The notes under the pieces were generated by a model that saw nothing but the letters and a program-made list of their open reading frames with translations, was not told the DNA's origin and did no database searches. Of a DNA stretch of 64,000 nucleotides, positions 63,776-64,000 are shown one piece after another. The stretch is from contig CM034401.1 in NCBI GenBank assembly GCA_019925095.2, positions 3,627,838 to 3,691,837 on the forward strand, read 5' to 3'. How positions within the stretch are numbered: the stretch's first letter is position 1; each line of letters begins with the position of its first letter. Position numbers and translations under genes: made by a program. Origin of the DNA: Dendrolimus kikuchii. Its lineage: Eukaryota; Arthropoda; Insecta; Lepidoptera; Lasiocampidae.

Positions 63776-64000
63776 TCCCTTCTGGAACGTAGTCTATGTG
63801 TCACATACTCAATTCTAAATCTTTGACAGACGCCAAACAACAGAATTCTTGCTTACAAAATGATTTTGGAAAATGTTTTCGGCCTCTTTGATATGAATAA
63901 TATTAAAGTGAAACAATATATGCATTAATAAATTTAACGTCATAGGCAATAGTGATAAGACGGCGGTGTTGAGGCCACCGGGAAAGCAGGATGCTCGGGT
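63776..64000. other. Unassigned window end
   Basis: Nothing recognisable; the last 50 bases are more GC-rich and may start another feature beyond the window. Confidence 0.4.

Noticed and set aside
1..64000. CRISPR arrays, operons, bacterial promoters or terminators
   Set aside because: No regularly spaced short repeats and no dense coding; the DNA is eukaryotic in structure.

Overview
This is eukaryotic, AT-rich DNA with no operons, no uninterrupted host gene and no functional RNA gene that I can support. The repeat content points to an insect, most likely a moth or butterfly: tRNA-derived SINEs with (TTA)n tails, RTE-like and other non-LTR retrotransposon 3' ends, short Helitron-like elements starting TC and ending CTAG, and a hAT-type element. 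The order-level call is inference from repeat style; no host protein supports it. The window reads as intergenic or intronic DNA that has served as a transposon landing field. Reading frames over 100 codons are mostly retrotransposon remnants or chance frames crossing a repeat.

Family labels used below. Rep-A: ~310 bp, 5' ATCCGTGCAGG to 3' AATAAA plus A-tail, 18 copies or pieces. SINE-B and SINE-J: tRNA-derived SINEs. LINE-E: non-LTR element with a (TATG)n tail, 7 copies. LINE-R: RTE-like. LINE-M: non-LTR with a conserved C-terminal frame. Rep-K, Rep-N, Rep-G: probable retroelement 3' ends or unclassified. Rep-F: 10-bp inverted ends beside a (TG)n tract. Rep-H: ~320 bp SINE-like retroposon. 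Rep-I: Penelope-like or foldback. Hel: Helitron-like. Rep-P: foldback DNA element. For Rep-A the strand given is the one on which the element ends in AATAAA plus an A-tail.

Layout. 1-9.5 kb: Rep-A, Rep-K, SINE-B/J, and a young Rep-I element with perfect 88-bp inverted arms at 4.9-5.3 kb. 9.5-20 kb: a decayed LINE-E (9.8-10.4 kb), a GC-rich patch of unknown nature (10.8-11.2 kb), SINEs, and a SINE split by a GC-rich poly(A) element (15.4-15.8 kb). 20-23.2 kb: the longest stretch poor in recognisable repeats. 23-33 kb: LINE-R, two Helitron-like elements, two small GC-rich islands (28.4-29.1 kb), Rep-H, LINE-E and Rep-G. 33-46 kb: LINE-M 3' ends, one inside Rep-A and one split by LINE-E; Rep-P foldbacks; a second GC-rich poly(A) insertion. 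46-49 kb: two nested stacks, one in LINE-R and one in a 1.2-kb hAT-like element with an 8-bp target duplication. 49-64 kb: Rep-A inside Rep-A, several TIR elements, LTR-like sequences, LINE-E copies, Rep-H inside Rep-F, and a palindrome-rich element at 63.4-63.8 kb.

The genes do not work together as a pathway. The useful content is the insertion record: at least fifteen insertions have target-site duplications or boundaries readable by eye, and nesting gives their relative ages. I found no convincing new biological system. The best leads are the Rep-I fold, the LINE-E insertion series, the palindromes at 46.1 and 60.3 kb, and a possible 27-nt micro-exon at 28.6 kb.
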